A stretch of 64,000 nt of DNA from JABWAN01 sp041918175 (GTDB taxonomy: Bacteria; Zhuqueibacterota; Zhuqueibacteria; Zhuqueibacterales; Zhuqueibacteraceae): NCBI GenBank assembly GCA_041918175.1, contig JAYRWE010000120.1, positions 6,248-70,247 of the forward strand, given 5' to 3'. Below are positions 36,225-44,506 of this stretch, one piece after another. The notes under the pieces are model-generated. The model saw only the letters and a program-made list of their open reading frames with translations. It did no database searches and was not told where the DNA came from. Both the position numbers and the translations under genes were made by a program. Positions within the stretch are counted from its first letter, which is position 1; each line of letters starts with the position of its first letter.

Positions 36225-38567
36225 ATGTTTAAAAACTACCTCAAAATCGCGCTGCGCAATATTCTCAAGCACAAGAGTTATGCGCTCGTCAACATTGCGG
36301 GATTGGCCGTGGGCATTGCGTGTTGTTTGCTCATTTTGCTTTATGTGCAAGATGAGCTGCGCTACGACCGCTTTCATCAAAACGCCGAATGCATTTATCG
36401 CGCGACGCTGGCAACGAGCGCGCAGCGCGTGGAAACCACGCCCTCGATTCTTGGCCCGCTCCTGCAGCGCGAGTTTCCCGAAGTCGAACGCGCGGTGCGT
36501 TTATATGAAACCACGCGCTTCGGCGCCGTAACGGTGCAGCACGGCGAGCGCGTGTTTCAAGAAGAGCGCTTCCTGTTTGCGGATTCGACCGTCTTCGCAG
36601 TTTTCACTTTTCCATTGCTGCACGGCAATCCGGCCACAGCATTGACGCGCCCGAACACCATCGTGCTCACGCAAGCCTCCGCGCAAAAATATTTTGGTGA
36701 GGCCAATCCGCTCGGTCAAACCCTGCGCGTGAACAATGCGCGCGATTACGAAGTCACCGGCGTCATGCAAAACGTGCCGAGCCATTCGCATTTGCAATTT
36801 GATTTTCTCGCTTCATACACCAGCTTGACCAACGAATGGGCGAAAACGGAAACGTGGTACTCGGCGAATTTGTACACGTACATTTTGCTGCACGAAAACG
36901 CCGCGCTGCCGCCAATCGAGCAACGCTTTCCGGTTTGGGTGAAGCGCGACGAGATCAGATTTTGGGAAAAAATCTCTTTGCAAAAGCTCACGCAGATTCA
37001 TCTCTATTGGAACAACGATATCATCCGCGTTTATATTTTTTCGAGCATCGCTTTTCTCGTGCTCTTGATCGCCTGCATCAATTACATGAACCTCGCCACT
37101 GCCCGCTCTCTGCGCCGCGCGCGTGAAGTCGGCGTGCGCAAAGTGCTCGGCGCGGTGCGACGCCAATTGGCCGCGCAGTTTTATGGCGAGATCGGCTTGA
37201 TCACGCTGCTGGCGCTGGTGCTCGCCGTGCTTTTTGTGGAAATCGCGCGGCCTGCGTTCAACGCCGTGAGCGGCAAGCAATTGGCCGTGGGCGCGTTGGC
37301 GCAGCCTTCTTTCCTCTTGATGCTCGCCGCCATCGGCGCTGTCGTCGCGTTGCTTGCGGGCAGTTATCCCGCGTTGTTGCTTTCCACTTTTCAACCGGCG
37401 AAAGTGCTCAAATCCGCGCTGCAAGCGAGCGGGCATGGCGCGGGCTTTCGCAAAGGTCTCGTGGTCGCGCAGTTCGTGATTTCGATTGCCCTCATCAGCG
37501 GCACCGCGGTGGTGTATCAGCAACTCGATTATATCAGCAATAAAAAACTCGGCTTCGAAAAAGAGCAGGTGGTGATTTTGCCGATGCGCGATTGGACGCT
37601 GCGCCGTAATTACGCGACGCTGAAGTCCGCGCTCGCCCAGCATTCGAACATCGTCAGCGTTTCCGCGGCCGCCGGATTTCCTGGTCGCGTCCTGGGCGGT
37701 TATGGCATGCAGGCGGAAGGGCTTCCCGAAAATCAAATACTCGAAGTCGTCGGCTATGCCGTTGATAACGACGTCATCAAAACGCTCGGCCTCGAACTAC
37801 TCGCGGGCCGCGGCTTTCCGGAAACGTGGACCGAAGCGCAGGGCTATGTTTACGTGATCAATGAACGCGCGCTGCAGATTTTAGGTTGGGAAAAAGAAAC
37901 TGCGATTGGCAAGTGGATGAATCTCCCGGCGAATCGCATGGGCCGCGTGGTCGGCGTGGTGAAGGATTTTCATTTTGCTTCGCTGCACGCGGAGATCAAG
38001 CCGCTGGTCATGTTCATCGAGCCGCCGGAGTTTGCGTATCTAATGGTGAAACTGCGGCCGCAAGATTTGTCGAACACGCTTGCGTTCATGCGCACGCAAT
38101 GGCAGGCACTCGCGCCGAACAGCCCGTTTGATTATTCCTTTCTCGATCGTTCCTTCGACGCGCTGTATCGCACCGAGCAGAACGCGGGCCGGTTGCTGGG
38201 CGTGTTTGCCGCGCTCGCGATTCTGATTGCGTGCCTCGGCCTGTTCGGTCTCGCGTCATTCACCGCGGAGCAACGCACCAAAGAAATCGGCGTGCGCAAA
38301 GTGTTGGGCGCAACCGTGGTCGGCATCATCGGCCTGCTCTCGCGCGATTATGTGAAACTCATGGCCATTGCTTTTGCTCTTGCCGCGCCGTTGGGCTATT
38401 TCGTCATGCAATATTGGCTGCAAGATTTCGCGTATCGCATCGACCTCAGCTTTGGGATTTTCGCCCTCGCCGGCGGCGTGGCGCTGCTCATCGCGTTGCT
38501 CACCGTGAGCACGCAAGCGATCAAAGCCGCGCTCGCGAATCCGGTGGAGGCGTTGCGGTACGAATGA
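36225..38567 (+). CDS. Permease P8: duplicated FtsX/MacB-type ABC permease, shortest full-length member
   Basis: 780 aa. The shortening is in the first periplasmic domain, where the stretch before span 2 is compressed (WVKRDEIRFWEKISLQKLTQ then IHLYWNNDIIRVYIF). Loop 1 RAREVGVRKVLGA, loop 2 RTKEIGVRKVLGA, PCD2 VVKDFHFASLHAEIKPLV, end NPVEALRYE. AGGAA in the spacer lies 10 nt before ATG. It immediately precedes the deleted copy P9. Confidence 0.92.
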   Translation: MFKNYLKIALRNILKHKSYALVNIAGLAVGIACCLLILLYVQDELRYDRFHQNAECIYRATLATSAQRVETTPSILGPLLQREFPEVERAVRLYETTRFGAVTVQHGERVFQEERFLFADSTVFAVFTFPLLHGNPATALTRPNTIVLTQASAQKYFGEANPLGQTLRVNNARDYEVTGVMQNVPSHSHLQFDFLASYTSLTNEWAKTETWYSANLYTYILLHENAALPPIEQRFPVWVKRDEIRFWEKISLQKLTQIHLYWNNDIIRVYIFSSIAFLVLLIACINYMNLATARSLRRAREVGVRKVLGAVRRQLAAQFYGEIGLITLLALVLAVLFVEIARPAFNAVSGKQLAVGALAQPSFLLMLAAIGAVVALLAGSYPALLLSTFQPAKVLKSALQASGHGAGFRKGLVVAQFVISIALISGTAVVYQQLDYISNKKLGFEKEQVVILPMRDWTLRRNYATLKSALAQHSNIVSVSAAAGFPGRVLGGYGMQAEGLPENQILEVVGYAVDNDVIKTLGLELLAGRGFPETWTEAQGYVYVINERALQILGWEKETAIGKWMNLPANRMGRVVGVVKDFHFASLHAEIKPLVMFIEPPEFAYLMVKLRPQDLSNTLAFMRTQWQALAPNSPFDYSFLDRSFDALYRTEQNAGRLLGVFAALAILIACLGLFGLASFTAEQRTKEIGVRKVLGATVVGIIGLLSRDYVKLMAIAFALAAPLGYFVMQYWLQDFAYRIDLSFGIFALAGGVALLIALLTVSTQAIKAALANPVEALRYE

Positions 38568-38629
38568 GCATGGAGCCAAAAAAGATAAAGAGCCAACGAG
38601 CCAAGTAAAACAGTAGCCGGTAACGAACT
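38568..38629 (+). repeat. Spacer of type A
   Basis: Between P8 and P9: GCATGGAGCCAAAAAAGATA, AAGAGCCAACGAGCC, then AACAGTAGCCGGTAACG before ATG. Confidence 0.55.
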
Positions 38630-38974
38630 ATGCTTAAAAGTTATCTCAAAATCGCTTTCCGCCATCTACGCAAGGACAAGACGCACGCCGTCATCAATCT
38701 CGCGGGATTGGCGCTGGGATTGGCCTGCGCCATCATCGTGCTGCTCTCCAGCGAATTCGCGAAACTCGTGCTCCTCGCGAATCTCATCTCAGGGCCGGTT
38801 GCTTACTATGCAATGAACAAGTGGCTGCAAGATTTCGCGTATCGCATCGAAATCAGTTGGTGGGTGTTCGCGCTCGCGGGCGGCGTGGCGTTGCTCATCG
38901 CATTGTTGACCGTGAGCGCGCAAGCGATCAAAGCCGCGCTGGCGAATCCGGTTGAAGCGCTGCGGTACGAATAA
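38630..38974 (+). pseudogene. P9: internally deleted permease, 114 aa, frame kept
   Basis: The first about 43 residues match the permease start and span 1 (MLKSYLKIAFRHLRKDKTHA to LACAIIVLL); the rest matches the last about 72 residues of a paralogue (SSEFAKLVLLANLI to NPVEALRYE), i.e. spans 7 and 8. Some 680 codons are missing, including both periplasmic domains, without a frameshift. The joint lies in a CTGCTCTCCA-like string that occurs at the span-7 side of full-length copies (such as P7), consistent with recombination between short similar strings. Span 1 and span 7 normally both cross inside to outside, so the fusion is topologically awkward. Spacers on both sides are intact, so it may still be expressed; I call it a deletion remnant. 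Confidence 0.8.
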
Positions 38975-39030
38975 GGCAAGGAGCCAAAAAGGATAAAGAG
39001 CCAACGTGTCAAGCAACCAGGAACCAGACC
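38975..39030 (+). repeat. Spacer of type A
   Basis: Between P9 and P10: GGCAAGGAGCCAAAAAGG, ATAAAGAGCCAACG, AAGC AACCAGG AACCAG, then ACC ATG. AGGAA lies 10 nt before the start. Confidence 0.65.
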
Positions 39031-41430
39031 ATGTTCAAAAACTATCTCAAAATCGCCTTGCGCAATTTGCGCCGGCACAAGGGTTACACTTTCATCAACC
39101 TCGCCGGTCTCGCCGTTGGCATGGCGTGTTGCGCGTTGATGCTGTTGTTCATTCGTCATGAGTTGAGCTACGATCGCTTTCATAAAAATGCTCGCCACAT
39201 TTACCGCATGCTCATGAGCAACGACCCCAATGGCAACCGGCATACGGGGCCAGTCATGGCGGCGCCGATTGGGCCTGCGCTCGCGGAAGAATATCCCGAA
39301 ATTCGTCAAGCCGTGCGCTTGCAGAAGCCTTACAACAGCACGCCGGTAAAATATCAAAACCAGCAGTTTTACGAGAAAGAACTTTATTACGCCGATCCAA
39401 ATATCTTTGAAGTTTTTGATTTCCCTTTGCAACAAGGCGATGCGGCCACCGCGCTACAAAATCCCAAATCCGTGGTCTTGAGTCCGGACGCTGCGAGAAA
39501 ATATTTTGGCGCGGAAAATCCGCTCGGCAAAATTCTACAAATCGAGCGCGGCGAGCGCGAGTTTCAAGTGACGGGAGTTTTGCAGCCGATCCCCTCGACT
39601 GCGCACGTGCGTCCGGATTTTCTGATTCCATTTAACAATTTGCCCACGCGGATGCGGGAAAATTGGTGGATGTTCAGTTATCCCACGTATGTTCTGCTGG
39701 ATGAAAAAGCCTCCGCGGCAAATGTGATTGCCAAGCTCCCCGAATTTGTCAAGAAGCATTATAGCGACGGGCCTTCCGGATTTGCCGGACTCACGCTGGA
39801 CATGCAGCCGCTCGTCGATATTCACTTGCGCTCGAATTTCAATAATGACGCGGGCAAGCTGAACGCGATGACTTACATTTATTTGTTTGCCGCGCTCGCG
39901 GCTCTCATTATCGCCATCGCCTGTATTAATTTTATGAACCTCGCGACGGCCCGCTCGCAGCACCGCGCCCGCGAAGTTGGCGTGCGAAAAGTGGTCGGCG
40001 GCATGCGCTTGCAGCTCGTATTGCAATTTCTCGCCGAGTCCATCGTACTCGCCTTTTTCGCCGTCGTCGGCGCGGCGGTGTTGATCGAATTTTTTCTGCC
40101 GGTGTTCAACGAAGTGGCGCAGAAAAATTTGCAAATCGATTATGCCGCGGATTGGTCGCTCATCGCCGGTTTCATTGCGCTCGCACTCACCGTGGGAATT
40201 GTGGCCGGAAGTTATCCCGCATTTTTCTTGTCGCGCTTTCAGCCGGTGGACGTGTTGAAAGGCGGCTCGGCTACGGGAACCTCCGGTGTGCGGCTGCGGC
40301 AATTGCTGGTGGTCGGCCAATTCGTGATTTCGATTGTGTTGATCGTCTGCACGTTCATCGTCAACGATCAAATCGAATTTATCCGTCATAAACGGCTCGG
40401 TTTCGATAAAGAGCAGACTATTGTCGCGAAGCTGCGCGGCGAGCATGCGCAAAACAACTGGCCCGTGCTCAAAACCGAATTGCTGCGCCATCCGGAGTTC
40501 ATGCAAGTGTCGGCTTCTTCCGCGGTGCCCGCGAATGCTGGTTGGTGGCGCACCGGCGCGCGCCGCGGCGATTCGGAAGAGCAAAAGGAGATTTATAGCT
40601 ATCAGATCGATTATGATTTCTTTTCGACGCTCGGCATCGAGCTAGCGACGGGCCGATTTCTCTCGCGTGAATTTGCCGGCGACAGCGCGCAAGCTTTTAT
40701 CTTAAATGAAACCGCCATAAAAGAATTCGGCTGGGAATCCGCTGAAGCCGCGATTGGCCAAAGCTTTGTGTGGCTTGGCGCCGGCCCTGACAATGCCAAA
40801 GAGGGACTCGTTGTCGGCGTGGTCAAAGATTTTCATTTCCTTCCGCTTTACGAAGAACTCGCGCCCGCGGTGTTTCATCTCATGCCGTGGGAAAGTGAAT
40901 GGTTCGTTGCGCGCGTGCGGCCCAATAGCATGGAACAGGCGCTCGCCATTCTCGAAACGCAATGGCAGAAGTTTGATCCGCAGCACCCGTTGGAATTTTC
41001 TTTCATGGATGAGCGCGTCGAAGCCCAATACGGCGCCGAAACGCGCCTGTTGAAAATCTTCAGCATCTTTTCCGTCTTCGCTATTTTCATTTCCTGCCTC
41101 GGCCTGTTCGGCTTGGCCTCATTCACCGCGGAGCAGCGCACCAAAGAAATCGGCATTCGCAAAGTGCTCGGCGCTTCGGTGTCGAACCTCCTGCTCATGC
41201 TCTCCAGCGGTTTCACACGGCTCGTGCTGATCTCGTTCATCGTCGCCGCGCCGCTGGCGTGGTACACCATGAATCAATGGCTGCAAAATTTCGCCTATCG
41301 GCAACCGCTCGGCCTCGGCGCGTTCCTCCGCGCCGGTCTGCTCGCGTTAGGCATCGCGTGGCTCACGGTGAGCACGCAAGCCATCAAAGCGGCGCTGGCG
41401 AATCCGGTGGAAGCATTGCGGTACGAATAA
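39031..41430 (+). CDS. Permease P10: duplicated FtsX/MacB-type ABC permease
   Basis: 799 aa. Loop 1 RAREVGVRKVVGG, loop 2 RTKEIGIRKVLGA, PCD2 VVKDFHFLPLYEELAPAV, end NPVEALRYE. The first periplasmic domain is Pro-rich near its start (NDPNGNRHTGPVMAAPIGPA). The stretch after loop 2 (ASVSNLLLMLSSGFTRLVL) differs from the usual LLSKDF. Start chosen at the FKNYLKIALRNL consensus. Confidence 0.92.
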   Translation: MFKNYLKIALRNLRRHKGYTFINLAGLAVGMACCALMLLFIRHELSYDRFHKNARHIYRMLMSNDPNGNRHTGPVMAAPIGPALAEEYPEIRQAVRLQKPYNSTPVKYQNQQFYEKELYYADPNIFEVFDFPLQQGDAATALQNPKSVVLSPDAARKYFGAENPLGKILQIERGEREFQVTGVLQPIPSTAHVRPDFLIPFNNLPTRMRENWWMFSYPTYVLLDEKASAANVIAKLPEFVKKHYSDGPSGFAGLTLDMQPLVDIHLRSNFNNDAGKLNAMTYIYLFAALAALIIAIACINFMNLATARSQHRAREVGVRKVVGGMRLQLVLQFLAESIVLAFFAVVGAAVLIEFFLPVFNEVAQKNLQIDYAADWSLIAGFIALALTVGIVAGSYPAFFLSRFQPVDVLKGGSATGTSGVRLRQLLVVGQFVISIVLIVCTFIVNDQIEFIRHKRLGFDKEQTIVAKLRGEHAQNNWPVLKTELLRHPEFMQVSASSAVPANAGWWRTGARRGDSEEQKEIYSYQIDYDFFSTLGIELATGRFLSREFAGDSAQAFILNETAIKEFGWESAEAAIGQSFVWLGAGPDNAKEGLVVGVVKDFHFLPLYEELAPAVFHLMPWESEWFVARVRPNSMEQALAILETQWQKFDPQHPLEFSFMDERVEAQYGAETRLLKIFSIFSVFAIFISCLGLFGLASFTAEQRTKEIGIRKVLGASVSNLLLMLSSGFTRLVLISFIVAAPLAWYTMNQWLQNFAYRQPLGLGAFLRAGLLALGIAWLTVSTQAIKAALANPVEALRYE

Positions 41431-41513
41431 GGCAAGGCGTTAAAAAGGATAAAGAGCCAGGGTGCCAAGTTAGTAGTAACGAGCAACCAACAACCAATAA
41501 CCAGCAACCAACC
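41431..41513 (+). repeat. Spacer of type A
   Basis: Between P10 and P11: GGCAAGGCGTTAAAAAGG, ATAAAGAGCC, then a run of CAACCAA, CAACCAATAACCAG, CAACCAACC right up to ATG. No Shine-Dalgarno. Confidence 0.6.
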
Positions 41514-43949
41514 ATGCTCAAACATTATCTCAAAATTGCGCTGCGCAATATTCGCAAGCACAAATCGTATGCGTTCATCAACGTCTTCGGCCTCGCGCTC
41601 GGCGTCGCGTGTTGCGTGCTGGTGTTTTTGTTTGTGCAGCATGAAATGAGTTACGACCGCTTTCATGAAAACGGCGCGCAGATTTACCGCGTGAATTTAG
41701 AAACCAAAACGCCGGACGGCGGCCTCAAGCTCAAAGCTGGACAACCGCCGCCGCTGGCGCCAACATTGAAAACGTCGTTTCCGGAAATTTTAGGAGCGAC
41801 CCGTTTGAAAACGGGCTCGGTGGTGATTCGCGCCGGCGAAAATATGATCAAGGAAAAAGCGCTTTATGCCGACCAGGATTTTTTCACCATGTTCACGGTG
41901 CCCCTCCGCTACGGCGAGCGCGCCTCAGCTTTGGCAAACAAAAATGCGGTGGTGTTGAGCGAAGCGCTTGCGCAAAAATATTTTCCGAACACGAGCGGCG
42001 AGGAAACGCCGTTGGGCAAAACGCTTTCGCTGCGTTTCGGCGATGCGGTGCAGGGCTTTATCGTCAGCGGCGTCGCGCAAAAGCTTCCGGACAACTCGAG
42101 TTTCAAGTTCGATTTGGTTCTGCCTTATAGCAGCTCCCCCGGTTATGCCGAAATTGAAAACGCTTGGACGGCCTGGGGCGCGGAGACTTTTATTCAAACC
42201 GCGGCCGGCGTGCACCCCGGCGTCTTGCAAAACAACTTCGCGCCGTTCGTGCGGAACCATTACGGCGCCATGATTCAAACCTGGCGGATTCTCGGCTGGC
42301 TGGCGAAAGAAGAGGGCGCGCTGAAACTGCGGCTCCAACCGCTGCAAGCGCTTCATCTCGAAACGAACGTGGAGAACTCTTTTTTGCCCGCGAGCAGCCC
42401 GGCGTATTCGTACATCCTCGCGGGCATCGGGTTGATCGTGTTGCTCATCGCGTGCATTAATTTTATGACGCTCGCCATCGGCCGCGCCGCGAGCCGCACG
42501 CGCGAAGTGGGCATGCGCAAAACCCTCGGCGCGTTGCGCAGCCAACTCATGAAGCAATTCTGGGGCGAGGCCATGCTTTTCAGCTTTCTCGCGTTGTTGC
42601 TCGGCGTTGCATTGGCGGAATTTTTCCTGCCGGTTTTTAATGCGCTCGCGAACAAATCGTTGGCGATTGCTTATCTCGGCGATTGGAAAATTTATGCCGT
42701 GTTCACGGCGTTGATGATCGGCATCGGTTTGCTGGCCGGCGGCTATCCGGCGATTTTTCTCTCCCGTTTCCAGCCGGTCGCCACGTTGAAAAATAAAATT
42801 TTCCTCGGCGGCAAAAATCGCTTGAGCCAGACGTTGATCGTCGCGCAATTCGCGCTCTCTGTGCTGCTCGTTGTTTGTGCGACGATCATGTCCGGTCAAC
42901 TCGAGCTGCTCAAAGCGCATCAACCCGGTTTCAAGCAAGAGCAGGTCGTCGCCATTCCCACCAACGCGCGCGGCGCCGAGGGCGAGAAGTTATTGCAACT
43001 TTATCGCGAGCGCCTGGCCGGACAAAGCGCGGTGCTCGGCGTCACCGGCAATTCCGACGGATTTTATAAAGAGACGGCGTGGATGTCGTTCGGCGGCAAC
43101 GACGGCGCGATGTGGCAAGTGAACGTCATGCGCGTCGATCCGGATTTTATTAAAACCTTCGGCATGGAGATTTTGCACGGCCGCGATTTCTCGCGCGCGA
43201 TCACCGCGGACGCCAATAAGTCCGTCATCGTGAATGAAGCGCTGGTAAAAGAGCTCGGCTGGAAAGAGCCGGCCGGACATATTTTCAGCAATTTTTCAAC
43301 GAAGGGCATGAAAGAACCGGAAGTGATCGGCGTTGTCAAAGACTTCAATTACGCCTCGCTGCACGAGCGCGTCAAACCGCTCGTGTTGCTGCTCGATCCT
43401 TCCTATGCTGCGATCCGCTACATTTATGTGAGGCTCGCGCCCGGAGATTTTTCCAACGCGCTGACGCTGCTGCAAAAAAACTGGCGCGCGATCGCGCCGC
43501 ACCAGCCGTTCGACTATTATTTCCTCGATGCGGATTTCGACCAACGCTATCGCGCCGAAGAACGCTGGGCGCAAATCGTGACGTATGCGATGCTGTTCGC
43601 GATTGCCATCGCGTGCATCGGCCTGTTCGGCTTGTCCGCGCTCACCGTGACCAAACGCACCAAAGAAATCGGCATTCGCAAAGTGCTCGGCGCCTCCATT
43701 TTCTCTGTCGTGCGTTTGCTCACCAATGAGTTTGTGCTTTTGATTGCGCTCGCAAATGTGGCGGCGTGGCCCATTGCTTATTTTGCCATGAACCAATGGC
43801 TGCAAGATTTCGCCTATCGCATCGACGTGACGCTGTGGCCGTTTGTGTTGAGCGGAATTTTCGCGCTGGGCGTCGCTTTGCTCACGGTGAGTTTTCAAGC
43901 GATCAAAGCGGCGCTGGCGAATCCGGTGGAAACTCTTCGCTACGAATGA
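41514..43949 (+). CDS. Permease P11: FtsX/MacB-type permease (P6/P11 type)
   Basis: 811 aa from ATG 41514; the frame is open upstream into P10's tail (from 41259), but the conserved start LKHYLKIALRNI fixes the beginning. Shares with P6 FGLALGVACC, INFMTLAIGRAASRT after span 2, loop 1 RTREVGMRKTLGA (Thr for Val) and the FWGEAMLFSF type span 3. Loop 2 KRTKEIGIRKVLGA, PCD2 VVKDFNYASLHERVKPLV, end NPVETLRYE. Confidence 0.92.
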   Translation: MLKHYLKIALRNIRKHKSYAFINVFGLALGVACCVLVFLFVQHEMSYDRFHENGAQIYRVNLETKTPDGGLKLKAGQPPPLAPTLKTSFPEILGATRLKTGSVVIRAGENMIKEKALYADQDFFTMFTVPLRYGERASALANKNAVVLSEALAQKYFPNTSGEETPLGKTLSLRFGDAVQGFIVSGVAQKLPDNSSFKFDLVLPYSSSPGYAEIENAWTAWGAETFIQTAAGVHPGVLQNNFAPFVRNHYGAMIQTWRILGWLAKEEGALKLRLQPLQALHLETNVENSFLPASSPAYSYILAGIGLIVLLIACINFMTLAIGRAASRTREVGMRKTLGALRSQLMKQFWGEAMLFSFLALLLGVALAEFFLPVFNALANKSLAIAYLGDWKIYAVFTALMIGIGLLAGGYPAIFLSRFQPVATLKNKIFLGGKNRLSQTLIVAQFALSVLLVVCATIMSGQLELLKAHQPGFKQEQVVAIPTNARGAEGEKLLQLYRERLAGQSAVLGVTGNSDGFYKETAWMSFGGNDGAMWQVNVMRVDPDFIKTFGMEILHGRDFSRAITADANKSVIVNEALVKELGWKEPAGHIFSNFSTKGMKEPEVIGVVKDFNYASLHERVKPLVLLLDPSYAAIRYIYVRLAPGDFSNALTLLQKNWRAIAPHQPFDYYFLDADFDQRYRAEERWAQIVTYAMLFAIAIACIGLFGLSALTVTKRTKEIGIRKVLGASIFSVVRLLTNEFVLLIALANVAAWPIAYFAMNQWLQDFAYRIDVTLWPFVLSGIFALGVALLTVSFQAIKAALANPVETLRYE

Positions 43950-44005
43950 GGCGAAGAGATGAAGTGGCTCTATGTTGTTTTGTGTGGATGAAAGCATAAA
44001 GACAA

Positions 44006-44252
44006 AGCGCCGAAGGCGCTCAATATGAAAGCCCAGGGTAGCGCGAAGCGCACCCTGGGATCATAACCACGAGGACAACGAACCCCATCGGGGTTCGATA
44101 AAATGCCGCATGATCAATATTACACTAACTGGGGGATGCTTCTTGTGCCTTTTATGGAACCCCGTTCGGGGTTCTCTATTCTTTGCGGGGTTGTTCCCAG
44201 GGTGCCCAGAAGCTGGGCACCCTGGGCTATAACATTTAACGCCTTCGGCGTT
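44006..44252. repeat. Mirrored composite of six palindromes
   Basis: Three kinds of palindrome in one order and then in reverse: AGCGCCGAAGGCGCT (44006-44020), CCCAGGGT...ACCCTGGG (44032-44059, with GCGCGAAGCGC inside), CGAACCCCATCGGGGTTCG (44079-44097); then GAACCCCGTTCGGGGTTC (44157-44174), CCCAGGGTGCCCAG / CTGGGCACCCTGGG (44196-44226, 14-bp perfect stem, 3-nt loop), AACGCCTTCGGCGTT (44238-44252). It resembles REP/BIME-type palindrome clusters. It sits between P11 and a gene remnant. Confidence 0.8.
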
Positions 44253-44322
44253 GCGGCGATTGCGCATTTCGCTTCAGCCGAACGGGTGCATGCACAAACA
44301 AGCACGCCGAGCAGGAGCTTGT

Positions 44323-44475
44323 CATGATTACGGCTATTACGAAGTCAGCGGACGCAACGGCGCCGAGGCTTGGGGTCCGTTTTACGGCAAATATTTGATC
44401 GTGTGGAAACGCGAGCAAACCGGCGCGTGGAAAATGCATTTGGATATGTGGAACAGTCGCCCAAAACCGGAATAA
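44323..44475 (+). pseudogene. C-terminal remnant of a DUF4440/SnoaL-like protein
   Basis: About 50 codons reading HDYGYYEVSGRNGAEAWGPF, YGKYLIVWKREQTGAWKMHL and DMWNSRPKPE then stop. The 'GKYl.vWkr...G.Wk...DmwNs' ending is the hallmark of DUF4440-type NTF2-fold proteins, normally about 130-170 aa. The N-terminal two thirds are missing and are replaced by the palindrome cluster just upstream. No ribosome-binding site. A decayed gene captured in the array. Confidence 0.6.
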
Positions 44476-44506
44476 AGTACTCACCCGCAAAGTGCGAGAA
44501 TCCCTC

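Noticed and set aside
41259..41513. N-terminal extension of P11 by 85 codons
   Set aside because: It runs through the end of P10 and the spacer words; the conserved LKHYLKIALRNI start at 41514 matches all paralogues.
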